From assembly GCF_014200575.1 (NCBI RefSeq), contig NZ_JACHBZ010000001.1:682001-746000 (forward strand): a stretch of 64,000 nucleotides of DNA. The letters run 5' to 3'. The notes beneath the pieces are model-generated. The model was not told the DNA's origin, searched no databases, and saw only the letters and a program-made list of their open reading frames with translations. The position numbers and the translations under genes are program-made. The stretch's first letter is position 1; the number at the start of each line of letters is the position of its first letter. The DNA is from Mucilaginibacter saanensis (GTDB lineage Bacteria; Bacteroidota; Bacteroidia; Sphingobacteriales; Sphingobacteriaceae). Of this stretch, positions 45,467 through 53,261 are shown piece after piece.

Positions 45467-45602
45467 ACCTGGTACCCAATCAAAATACCAGGCAGTATTA
45501 AAAATTAATAATATACCAGGCATCCAATCAAAATGCCGGGTAGTATTAAAACTAAATTTTTAAAAAACAATAAAATCCAGGTGCTTAATCAGGGCATCCG
45601 GA
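45467..45602 (-). promoter_or_regulatory. Three tandem hairpins with similar loops upstream of amt
   Basis: On the minus strand three stem-loops occur: 45467-45493, 45514-45542 and 45576-45602. Each has a stem of about 9-10 positions and a 9-nt loop. Loops are TTTGATTGG, TTTGATTGG and CCTGATTAA. Between the first two copies one stem pair changes from T-A to C-G (compensatory), two change between G-U and A-U, and one change breaks a pair. The elements lie 43-178 nt before the start codon. They could be a 5' UTR regulatory RNA or repeated palindromes. Confidence 0.6.
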
Positions 45603-45618
45603 TGAAATTGTTTTTCTA

Positions 45619-45975
45619 CTACCAAAAAGCGTGAAATGGAAAAAGGATGAGTTTGCGGAAACGTGATAATTCACTTGTGCCGCTGCCGCAAATGAAATTT
45701 AAATACTTAAATCCTACGGAAAAAAGGCCGGGAGCGTGGTAAAAGCCATGTAAAGAATGTGCTCCGCGGTGTTGCTGTACATTAATTACCTGTAATGGTA
45801 TACTATTAATGCTGTACTCGTAGTTTGACGGCTGATGATTTGGGTTTGCAGCCCTTACTGAGGTTTTTTTATCTTCTTTCTTATTAGTATGGTATAATCC
45901 TCCCCTTGCCGATGCTGAAAAGCCCGTAAAGAGAAGAAAAAATAAGGCAGTAAATTGATAAAGCCTGTTAATCAT
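45619..45975 (-). CDS. Small putative secreted protein, unknown
   Basis: The 118-residue frame starts MINRLYQFTALFFLLFTGFS and has a plausible signal peptide ending near SASARG. The rest is polar, with a single cysteine, and shows no motif I recognise. It ends only 17 bp before the triple-hairpin region, so it could be co-transcribed with the second amt. Coding is plausible but not certain. Confidence 0.4.
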   Translation of the reverse strand: MINRLYQFTALFFLLFTGFSASARGGLYHTNKKEDKKTSVRAANPNHQPSNYEYSINSIPLQVINVQQHRGAHSLHGFYHAPGLFSVGFKYLNFICGSGTSELSRFRKLILFPFHAFW

Positions 45976-46258
45976 GTCTAAAAGTAGTAAAAAAATAAAA
46001 TAAATGCATTTTTTTTATAAATATTTTAACTTTTTATCAATTTGTATGATAAATATGTATGAAAAGTGATTTTAAAATTATCTTTTATGGGTTTTTAATG
46101 AAATAAAAATTAAAAAATGTAAAATTATTTAATGTAAATGATGTTCGGGTTATTTATTGAAACTACAAAATATTGATCAATTTATTTTAAAATAAATTAC
46201 GTTTTGTAAAATATTATAGATGTATATTCGTTATAATGGAAATTTAAATCTGAAAATT

Positions 46259-47101
46259 ATGCCTTTCACAAAATTAAATTTGTACAATGGCGAGTGGCTC
46301 GACCTTGTATTCGATCATCGTAACAAACAGTACGGTGCTTATGAACTAAGACAGCATTATGGTACCAACATGGTAAAAGCCATGGGGATAACCTTTGCGG
46401 GTATTGCCGTTTTTGTGGCGGCGAGTATTATATTCAGGCCCCACATCGATCATACCAGGCTGCTCGATGTGGTTTTACCGCCAACTACTAAAATTGTTGT
46501 GCCGGAAAAACAGGCGGTAAAGGCCGAGTTGAAGAAAACGCAACCGCTAAAATCTGCAGAGCCGGTAAAACCAACAACCCCTGTAAAAACGGTTCAGAAT
46601 TTGCCTCCGGTTGTAGTCCCTACTGATCCTCCGATAGAACCGCACACTACCACCGAATTGCTAAAAAGTACAATTAGTAATGTGGATAATAATAAAGGAG
46701 ATGACAAAACTGGGAATGTTATGGATAAAGGCGATAAAGGTGACTCAGGTACTGGTACAGCAAGTGTTGATGTAAGTGTTCATGATGTTGGTACATTAGA
46801 AGTAATGCCGGAGCCTGTTGGTGGTGCGGCAGCGTGGGCTAAATTTTTACAGAAAAATTTAAGGTTTCCGCCGGTAGCACAAGATAATGGTGTTTCCGGA
46901 AGGGTTTTCCTGAGCTTTATTATCGAAAAAGATGGTCATTTATCAAATATAACAGTTGATAAAGGCGCCGGGTATGGGTTTGATGAGGAAGCCTTAAGGG
47001 TGCTTAAGCTGGCCAAGGCCTGGAAACCGGGCATTCAGAACGGTCAGCCGGTACGGGTTAAATACACTATACCTATCAATTTTCAACTAACAGAACAATA
47101 A
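46259..47101 (+). CDS. tonB: Energy transducer TonB
   Basis: I choose the ATG at 46259 (MPFTKLNLYNGEWLDLVF) over an in-frame ATG 39 nt upstream. The 280-residue protein has a cytoplasmic N-terminus, one membrane helix at about 38-55, a proline- and lysine-rich linker and a C-terminal TonB_C domain (SGRVFLSFIIEKDGHLSNI, then ALRVLKLAKAWKPGIQNGQP). It carries proton-motive energy to outer-membrane receptors, of which this window encodes three. ExbB/ExbD are not adjacent. Confidence 0.92.
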   Translation: MPFTKLNLYNGEWLDLVFDHRNKQYGAYELRQHYGTNMVKAMGITFAGIAVFVAASIIFRPHIDHTRLLDVVLPPTTKIVVPEKQAVKAELKKTQPLKSAEPVKPTTPVKTVQNLPPVVVPTDPPIEPHTTTELLKSTISNVDNNKGDDKTGNVMDKGDKGDSGTGTASVDVSVHDVGTLEVMPEPVGGAAAWAKFLQKNLRFPPVAQDNGVSGRVFLSFIIEKDGHLSNITVDKGAGYGFDEEALRVLKLAKAWKPGIQNGQPVRVKYTIPINFQLTEQ

Positions 47102-47175
47102 GATAAGCCGTATGAGGCAGCCAAACAGGTTTGTATAGCGATTGGGGGGAAGCGTGTATCGCGAAGCAGACCCTT

Positions 47176-47210
47176 ACGGGCAGGCGGACATTTTCGTTTG
47201 CCCGTTTTTT
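47176..47210 (+). terminator. Terminator after tonB
   Basis: Stem ACGGGCAGGCG / CGTTTGCCCGT (two G-U) has the loop GACATTTT and is followed by TTTTTT. Confidence 0.85.
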
Positions 47211-47266
47211 GATTATGAGGGGTTATACTCGGACAGGAAATTATTATATTTAATGGTATATAGCAA

Positions 47267-47653
47267 ATGAAAATTTTTAGCCTGATTCTTATTTTATATT
47301 GTTTTACAATATACAAAGCGAAAGCTCAGGATGATATTGGTAATAACAGACGAGAGAAAAAAGTTTTAAAGCTCATTAACTCATTGCCTGAAGTAAAGCG
47401 GGCCAGCCGGTATATTATTAAACATTCTGATTGTAAACGTGTTCTAAAGGCCTTTATACAAAATACCCCAACGCAGCAGCAAAACTATTACCTTGTTTCT
47501 GTTAGTGAGTTTAACGGAATGAATTTAGTTAGTCATTATTGGTTTGAAGTAGATGCGGCTACTTATGTTATCCGTTATTATGATATAATTGATAATAAAC
47601 TTACGCCTTTAAAGGAGTGGCAAAAACATCCAAGAGGGGTGTACAGTAAGTGA
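47267..47653 (+). CDS. Small secreted protein, unknown
   Basis: The 128-residue protein has a signal peptide (MKIFSLILILYCFTIYKAKA, cleaved before Q). The mature part has RREKKVLKLINSLPEVKRAS, one cysteine and WFEVDAATYVIRYYDI. I do not recognise a named family; the fold is likely a small alpha/beta domain. It lies after the tonB terminator and is probably monocistronic. Confidence 0.65.
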   Translation: MKIFSLILILYCFTIYKAKAQDDIGNNRREKKVLKLINSLPEVKRASRYIIKHSDCKRVLKAFIQNTPTQQQNYYLVSVSEFNGMNLVSHYWFEVDAATYVIRYYDIIDNKLTPLKEWQKHPRGVYSK

Positions 47654-47793
47654 GGCTTTTGGCAATCTGCTGTTCTTCTGTTTTTTTCAAGCTTTAATAT
47701 AGATGGCATAACCGCACCTGGGATCCTTATACCCCGATCCCTGCGCTTCCAAAACCTTTTGCCTTTCGCCTTTATCCTTTCCGCCTTTTTTCT

Positions 47794-47801
47794 TACTTTT
47801 G
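47794..47801 (+). promoter_or_regulatory. -7 promoter box for purL
   Basis: TACTTTTG is a perfect TAnnTTTG, 29 nt before the purL start codon. No clear TTG lies at the -33 distance. Confidence 0.4.
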
Positions 47802-47830
47802 CGCATCCTTTTAAATAAAACAATATTGCA

Positions 47831-50053
47831 TTGGAGCACCAGGAATTAACCACCGTTGAAACCGCCAAAGATTTAGGCTTACTACCCGAAGAATTTGAAC
47901 GTATTAAAGAAATATTAGGGCGAGTGCCCAATTTTACAGAGCTTTCTATTTTTGCAGTAATGTGGAGCGAACACTGCTCTTACAAAAACTCCATTACCTG
48001 GCTTAAAACTTTACCCAAAGACAGCGACCGTATGCTGGCTAAAGCAGGCGAGGAAAACGCCGGTCTTGTTGATCTTGGCGATGGTATTGGCTGTGCTTTC
48101 AAAATAGAGTCGCACAACCACCCCTCAGCATTGGAACCTTACCAGGGTGCCGCAACAGGTGTGGGCGGTATCAACCGAGATATTTTTACCATGGGTGCAA
48201 GACCTATCGCGCAGCTAAATTCCCTGCGTTTTGGCGATCTGAGCCTTGACAAAACCAAATGGCTTGTTAAAGGCGTGGTTAAAGGTATCAGCCATTATGG
48301 TAATGCCTTTGGTATCCCAACCGTGGGTGGCGAGTTATTTTTTGACGATTGTTATAATGTAAACCCGCTGGTTAACGCTATGTCGGCAGGTATTGTTAAA
48401 GCGGGCGAAACCGTTTCGGCAACATCTTATGGCGTAGGCAACCCGGTATATATAGTAGGTTCTGCAACCGGTAAAGATGGTATACATGGTGCGGCTTTTG
48501 CATCAAAGGATATCACTGCCGATTCTGTTAATGATTTACCAGCCGTACAGGTGGGTGATCCGTTCCAGGAAAAATTGTTGTTAGAGGCCTCATTAGAAGT
48601 TATTAAAACAGGTGCTGTTGTAGGTATGCAGGATATGGGCGCAGCCGGTATCATTTGCTCCAACTCAGAAATGTCTGCAAAAGGCGAGCATGGTATGCGT
48701 ATCGATTTAGATAAGGTACCTACCCGCCAGGCTCACATGAAACCTTACGAAATTTTACTTTCTGAATCACAGGAGCGTATGCTTATTGTGGTGCACAAAG
48801 GACGTGAAAAAGATGTTGAGGCTGTGTTTGAAAAATGGGACCTGAACTGCGCTATTATTGGCGAAGTTACCGACACCCAGCGCCTGGAGTATTTTATGAA
48901 TGGCGAAAAAGTAGCCGATGTACCTGCCGATGACCTTGTTTTAGGTGGCGGTGCCCCGGTTTATGAACGCGAATACCGCGAGCCAGCATACTATGCCGAA
49001 AATCAGAAATTTAATATAGATGATGTAGCTGTGCCTGCTAACCTGGTTGAAGTTGCCGAGCATTTGGCAGCACACCCTAACCTGGCATCAAAACGTTGGG
49101 TAACTGACCAGTATGATAGCATGGTAGGTGTACAAACCATGACTGCTAACCTGGCCTGTGATGCAGCTGTGGTTGCTGTTAAGGATACTGATAAAGCTAT
49201 TGTATTAACAACTGATTGTAACTCCCGCTACGTTTATGCCGATCCGTATAAAGGTACGGCTATAGCTGTTGCCGAGGCTGCACGTAATATTACCTGCGCC
49301 GGTGGCGAGCCTGTTGCTATCACCAACTGCTTAAATTTTGGTAATCCTTATATTCCTGAGGTTTACTGGCAGTTTGTTAGCGCTATTAAAGGTATGGGCG
49401 ATGCCTGCCGCAAATTTGAAACCCCGGTTACCGGTGGTAACGTAAGTTTTTACAATCAATCTGCCGATGGCGGTTCTGTATTCCCGACACCAACTATTGG
49501 CATGCTGGGTGTAATGGAGGATGTAAGTAACATTATGACTGCCGACTTTAAACAACCTGGCGACCTGATCTATTTAATAGGCGAATCTGTTGATGACATT
49601 GCTTCATCACAATACCTGGCTTCGTGGCATAAAGTTTTAAAAGCACCGGCACCTTATTTTGATATAGATAAGGAATACGAGATGCAGCAAGCTGTAAAAG
49701 GCCTGATCAAACACCGCGTTATCGAATCGGCTCATGATGTGGCCGATGGTGGTTTATATATTGCGCTGTTGGAGTCGTCAATGCCAAACGGATTGGGTTT
49801 TGATATTGAAACAGATGATGATATCCGCAAGGATGCTTTCCTTTTTGGTGAGGCACAAGGTAGGGTAGTGGTAACCGTTGCCCCTGAAGAGCAGGAACGT
49901 TTTATTGAGTTTATGGCTACCAGCGACGTTGAATTTAGCTTGTTGGGTACTGTTAACAATGGTTTCCTGAATGTAGATGAAGTTCCATTTGGTCATGTTA
50001 CCGATCTGAAAATGGTTCATGCTAATGTATTACATACAATTTTAGGCGAATAA
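47831..50053 (+). CDS. purL: Phosphoribosylformylglycinamidine synthase subunit PurL
   Basis: The 740-residue length fits the small, PurQ-dependent PurL. It aminates FGAR to FGAM using ATP and ammonia. Motifs are [14 protein letters not shown] near the N-terminus, [23 protein letters not shown], the PurM-like repeats with [10 protein letters not shown] and MQDMGAAG, and [12 protein letters not shown]. The start is TTG ([10 protein letters not shown]); no ATG lies in frame before the conserved domain. The last base of its stop codon overlaps the next ATG (TAATG), so translation is coupled to the VOC gene. The substrate flows to purM at 36088. Confidence 0.96.
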   Translation: MEHQELTTVETAKDLGLLPEEFERIKEILGRVPNFTELSIFAVMWSEHCSYKNSITWLKTLPKDSDRMLAKAGEENAGLVDLGDGIGCAFKIESHNHPSALEPYQGAATGVGGINRDIFTMGARPIAQLNSLRFGDLSLDKTKWLVKGVVKGISHYGNAFGIPTVGGELFFDDCYNVNPLVNAMSAGIVKAGETVSATSYGVGNPVYIVGSATGKDGIHGAAFASKDITADSVNDLPAVQVGDPFQEKLLLEASLEVIKTGAVVGMQDMGAAGIICSNSEMSAKGEHGMRIDLDKVPTRQAHMKPYEILLSESQERMLIVVHKGREKDVEAVFEKWDLNCAIIGEVTDTQRLEYFMNGEKVADVPADDLVLGGGAPVYEREYREPAYYAENQKFNIDDVAVPANLVEVAEHLAAHPNLASKRWVTDQYDSMVGVQTMTANLACDAAVVAVKDTDKAIVLTTDCNSRYVYADPYKGTAIAVAEAARNITCAGGEPVAITNCLNFGNPYIPEVYWQFVSAIKGMGDACRKFETPVTGGNVSFYNQSADGGSVFPTPTIGMLGVMEDVSNIMTADFKQPGDLIYLIGESVDDIASSQYLASWHKVLKAPAPYFDIDKEYEMQQAVKGLIKHRVIESAHDVADGGLYIALLESSMPNGLGFDIETDDDIRKDAFLFGEAQGRVVVTVAPEEQERFIEFMATSDVEFSLLGTVNNGFLNVDEVPFGHVTDLKMVHANVLHTILGE

Positions 50054-50442
50054 TGCTGAAACTAAATCGGGTACATCACATAGCTATCATCTGTTCTGAC
50101 TATCTAAAGTCAAAACATTTTTATAGTGAGATACTGGGTTTTAAGATATTACTGGAAGTTTACCGTGAAGAGCGGCAATCTTATAAGCTTGATCTGGAAG
50201 TGGGAGACCTCTACCAGATTGAGCTTTTTTCATTTCCCGGTCCTCCTGCCCGCCCATCGCGTCCCGAAGCGGTTGGCTTGCGCCATCTGGCTTTTGAAGT
50301 TGATGATATTGAGGAAGCCATAGCCCACATTCAGGAATTTGGAATAGCTATTGAGCCTATCCGTATAGATGAATTTACGGGCAAACGTTTCACCTTTTTT
50401 GCCGATCCTGACGGGCTACCCCTGGAACTTTACGAAAAGTAG
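50053..50442 (+). CDS. VOC (glyoxalase/dioxygenase-fold) protein
   Basis: The 129-residue protein has two beta-alpha-beta-beta-beta units. HHIAIICSDYLKSKHFYSEILGF starts the first, and LRHLAFEVDDIEEAIAHI and ADPDGLPLELYEK mark the second; His and Glu residues in these fit a metal site. It resembles the SMU1112c/YaeR-like VOC proteins, whose substrate is unknown. It overlaps purL by 1 nt and is followed 2 nt later by the methyltransferase gene. Confidence 0.9.
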   Translation: MLKLNRVHHIAIICSDYLKSKHFYSEILGFKILLEVYREERQSYKLDLEVGDLYQIELFSFPGPPARPSRPEAVGLRHLAFEVDDIEEAIAHIQEFGIAIEPIRIDEFTGKRFTFFADPDGLPLELYEK

Positions 50443-50444
50443 TT

Positions 50445-51158
50445 ATGGCGAATATTTTTCGCTTTAAACAATTCAGTGTTGACCAAACCGGCTGCGCCAT
50501 GAAAATTAATACCGACGGCGTTTTGCTGGCTGCGCTGGCAGGCGAAACAACAATGTTGTCTGTATTGGATATTGGTACCGGTACAGGCGTAATTGCGCTG
50601 ATGCTGGCCCAGCGTTTTGCACAGGCCCAAGTTGATGCTGTTGAGATTGACGAAGTTGCAGCCGCAACAGCCGCAGGGAATTTTAAAAATTCGCCGTTTT
50701 CCGAACGCCTTACTTTATTCCCAATAGGTTTTGAGGGATTTTTCGCGGCTCATCCTGACAAAAGGTACGATCTGATCGTATCTAACCCGCCGTTCTATAT
50801 CAACTCATTGCAGTCGCCGGGGGCGAAAAAGAATCTGGCCAAGCATGCAGGTAAAAGTTTTTTTGATGACCTGATCAAAATGGTGTCGATTCATCTGACG
50901 GAAGCAGGAACCTGTTGGCTGATATTGCCCCCCGAAACAGCCGAATTAGTTAAAACCCTGACATCGGCCAATAACCTCAGGTTGCAAAAAATAATAAAAG
51001 TGTGCTCCTTTAAGCATGACGCCCCTCACCGGGAGATACTGGCTTTAGGTTTTGATACGAATGAATTTGAGGATGAGGAACTGGTGATTTATGATGAGCC
51101 TAAGGTATACAGCAAACAATATCAGGATATGCTGCGCGAGTTTTTAACAATATTTTGA
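50445..51158 (+). CDS. trmN6: tRNA1(Val) A37 N6-methyltransferase-like protein
   Basis: The 237-residue class I methyltransferase begins ANIFRFKQFSVDQTGCAMKIN, followed by TDGVLLAAL, as in YfiC/TrmN6. The SAM-binding site is VLDIGTGTGVIALML and the catalytic motif NPPFYINS (N-P-P-F/Y) marks N6-adenine methylation. E. coli YfiC methylates A37 of tRNA1(Val). Assignment is by motif and length. It is the third gene of the purL operon. Confidence 0.88.
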   Translation: MANIFRFKQFSVDQTGCAMKINTDGVLLAALAGETTMLSVLDIGTGTGVIALMLAQRFAQAQVDAVEIDEVAAATAAGNFKNSPFSERLTLFPIGFEGFFAAHPDKRYDLIVSNPPFYINSLQSPGAKKNLAKHAGKSFFDDLIKMVSIHLTEAGTCWLILPPETAELVKTLTSANNLRLQKIIKVCSFKHDAPHREILALGFDTNEFEDEELVIYDEPKVYSKQYQDMLREFLTIF

Positions 51159-51174
51159 TAGTTTAACCACGTTT

Positions 51175-51257
51175 TGTTATCCTGAGCGCCAGCGAAGGAT
51201 CTGCTATTGAATATGCTGTGGCTGTAGAATGGATACTTCACTCCGTTCAGTATGACA
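51175..51257. repeat. Inverted intergenic repeat related to 13857-13933
   Basis: The left end TGTTATCCTGAGCG...GCGAAGGATC and right end GGATACTTCACTCCGTTCAG...TATGACA are imperfect inverse copies. The arms recall the TGTCATTCTGAGG...AAGGATC-type element, with more mismatches than the 13857 copy. Confidence 0.5.
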
Positions 51258-51313
51258 GGATTATTTACGTTGCTTCTTTCCTCACTCTTACTTCTTGTTT
51301 CTATCTTTACCCC

Positions 51314-51814
51314 ATGACCCGCATTGGCCTTATATCTGACACCCACAGCTACCTTGACGATGCTGTTTTTAAGCATTTTGAAAACTGCGATGAAATATGG
51401 CACGCCGGTGATTTTGGTACTCTTGAACTTGCCAATAAACTGGCTGCTTTTAAACCATTAAAGGGAGTTTATGGTAATATTGATGGTAAAGATGTAAGAA
51501 TGATTTACCCTGAAAATCTGCGATTTAATTGCGAAGGAGTTGATGTTTGGATGACACACATTGGCGGTTATCCGGGTAAATACAGCCCCGCAGTGAAGAA
51601 GGAGATTTATTTGAATTCACCTAAGCTGTTTATTTCGGGCCACTCACATATATTAAAAGTAATGCCCGATAAAACAATTGGCTGTCTGCACCTTAACCCG
51701 GGTGCTGCGGGCCAGCAGGGCTGGCATAAAGTGCGCACCCTGATGCGTTTTAATATTGATGGTGATAAAATCCAGGACCTGCAGGTTATTGAATTGGCCG
51801 GAAGGTGGGTTTAA
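51314..51814 (+). CDS. Metallophosphoesterase (YfcE/MJ0936 family)
   Basis: I use the ATG at 51314, giving MTRIGLISDTHSYLDD; the longer frame from 51218 adds 32 residues that lie within a repeat element. The 166-residue protein has the phosphoesterase metal motifs SDTH, WHAGDFG, GNID (GNxD/H) and GHSHIL. Relatives hydrolyse phosphodiesters such as bis-p-nitrophenyl phosphate in vitro; the natural substrate is unknown. It follows the methyltransferase gene after about 155 bp. Confidence 0.9.
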   Translation: MTRIGLISDTHSYLDDAVFKHFENCDEIWHAGDFGTLELANKLAAFKPLKGVYGNIDGKDVRMIYPENLRFNCEGVDVWMTHIGGYPGKYSPAVKKEIYLNSPKLFISGHSHILKVMPDKTIGCLHLNPGAAGQQGWHKVRTLMRFNIDGDKIQDLQVIELAGRWV

Positions 51815-51881
51815 TCCGAGTATATACACGCGTAATTACTTCGTGCCACAAAAGAACACGGCTATGTGCTTAGTTAACAAC

Positions 51882-52352
51882 TTACACTAACCCAGCCTTA
51901 GCATTTTCTACCTCGAAAACAGAATCTATGAGCAGGGGCTTTTGTTTACCCGCAGCTACAGCAAGTTCATCACAGCGCTCATTTTCTGGATGCCCGTTAT
52001 GGCCCCGTACCCAGGTGAATTTGACCTGATGTTGCTTGCTGATTTCGAGATACCGCAACCAAAGATCCTTGTTTTTTTTACCCGCGAAACCTTTTTGCAG
52101 CCAGCCGTTAACCCAGCGTTTTTCAATGGCATCAATGACATATTTGGAATCGGAGAATATCATGACTTGTTGATTGGGTGTTTTTATAGCCTCCAATCCT
52201 TTAATTACAGCCAGTAGTTCCATGCGGTTGTTGGTTGTTTTACGAAAGCCTTCAGATAGTTCTTTATAATGCTTACCCGAACGTAAAATTACCCCATATC
52301 CTCCGGGACCTGGATTCCCACTTGATGCACCGTCTGTAAATATTTCGATCAT
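51882..52352 (-). CDS. rnhA: Ribonuclease HI
   Basis: The 156-residue protein has all four catalytic carboxylates of RNase HI: Asp in IFTDGASSGNPGPGGYG, Glu in NNRMELLAVI, Asp in IFSDSKYVID and Asp in GHPENERCDELAV. It removes RNA from RNA-DNA hybrids. The ATG is 5 nt from a perfect -7 box, so the mRNA is probably leaderless. Confidence 0.96.
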   Translation of the reverse strand: MIEIFTDGASSGNPGPGGYGVILRSGKHYKELSEGFRKTTNNRMELLAVIKGLEAIKTPNQQVMIFSDSKYVIDAIEKRWVNGWLQKGFAGKKNKDLWLRYLEISKQHQVKFTWVRGHNGHPENERCDELAVAAGKQKPLLIDSVFEVENAKAGLV

Positions 52353-52357
52353 GGGTG

Positions 52358-52365
52358 CAAATATA
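52358..52365 (-). promoter_or_regulatory. -7 promoter box for rnhA
   Basis: The minus strand reads TATATTTG. Transcription would start about 2 nt before the ATG. Confidence 0.55.
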
Positions 52366-52423
52366 GTAATTGCCTACAAAGAGCCTTCAAAGGAGGGTTT
52401 CAGATTGGTAAGGACTTAATAAT

Positions 52424-53173
52424 TTAAATGCTTTTTAACTGTGGTTTTGTCTTGATGTAAAAATCTCTGAAGCTTTGTTGTTGTTTAAAATTTGATGCTC
52501 CAGGGAAACCACAATTTTCCATACATATCCTTAAGTAGCCTATAAAGGTTGTATTGTTAGGGGCATTTAAAAATAAAGCATCTATGCTGTCTTCTTTGGT
52601 AATTTCTATGGAATAGGGTGGCCCTCCGCTAATGTTGTCTTTGTGTAGATAATCAGCGGCTAATTCTAAAGCCGGTACTTCGTCTTCGTATTCCAAACAG
52701 TCCTTGATATACTCTTTCCAATCAGCTGTTGAAACGTAGGCAACAAGATCATCAAGACTTTCAATCTGGATAGGATCAGCAGTATCCCATAATAAATTAG
52801 GTTTAGTTTCATAGTCCCATACAAAATTGCAGGCGCCTACAATTTTATAAAACAGTTTTAACGAAAGTGGTATTTTGCCAAAATCGGCAACCATTTTTTC
52901 AAGTTCCGCAATTAATTCTTCTGCATTAGGTAGTGGAGGTAGTAATGGCCTGTCGGAATTAGAATCGAATACCGTTTTAAAAACATAATTTATATTTATT
53001 AATTCCTGATAAATAATCCCAAGGTTAAAAGCCACTCTGGTAAATGTTTCGGTGAGTACTGCCAAAACATCATCAAAATGAACCTCATTAAAAGCGTCGT
53101 CCTTTAAAGCATAGATATCCTTATATACTGAAGCTCCATTTTCACCACTTAAATAACGCTCAATAAAATTCAT
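52424..53173 (-). CDS. Uncharacterised cytoplasmic protein
   Basis: The 249-residue acidic protein has no signal peptide or membrane segment. The part IPLSLKLFYKIVGACNFVWDYE weakly recalls the SUKH/SMI1-KNR4 start (LPxxLKxFYxxxGG) found in immunity proteins of toxin systems, but there is no toxin gene nearby. Other notable pieces are NEVHFDDVLAVLTETFTRVA and SIEITKEDSIDALFLNAPNN. Function is unknown. It stands alone between rnhA and the P-type ATPase. Confidence 0.75.
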   Translation of the reverse strand: MNFIERYLSGENGASVYKDIYALKDDAFNEVHFDDVLAVLTETFTRVAFNLGIIYQELININYVFKTVFDSNSDRPLLPPLPNAEELIAELEKMVADFGKIPLSLKLFYKIVGACNFVWDYETKPNLLWDTADPIQIESLDDLVAYVSTADWKEYIKDCLEYEDEVPALELAADYLHKDNISGGPPYSIEITKEDSIDALFLNAPNNTTFIGYLRICMENCGFPGASNFKQQQSFRDFYIKTKPQLKSI

Positions 53174-53261
53174 GAAATCTAACTTTTAATAAGAAGCTAT
53201 GATAACAAAAAAAGTTAGAGTGATTTGATGTTTTTTTTTGTGATTACCGCAAAAAAACTGG

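Noticed and set aside
51218..51313. Longer N-terminus for the metallophosphoesterase
   Set aside because: The extension falls in the intergenic repeat, and the family motif ISDTH begins just after the ATG at 51314.
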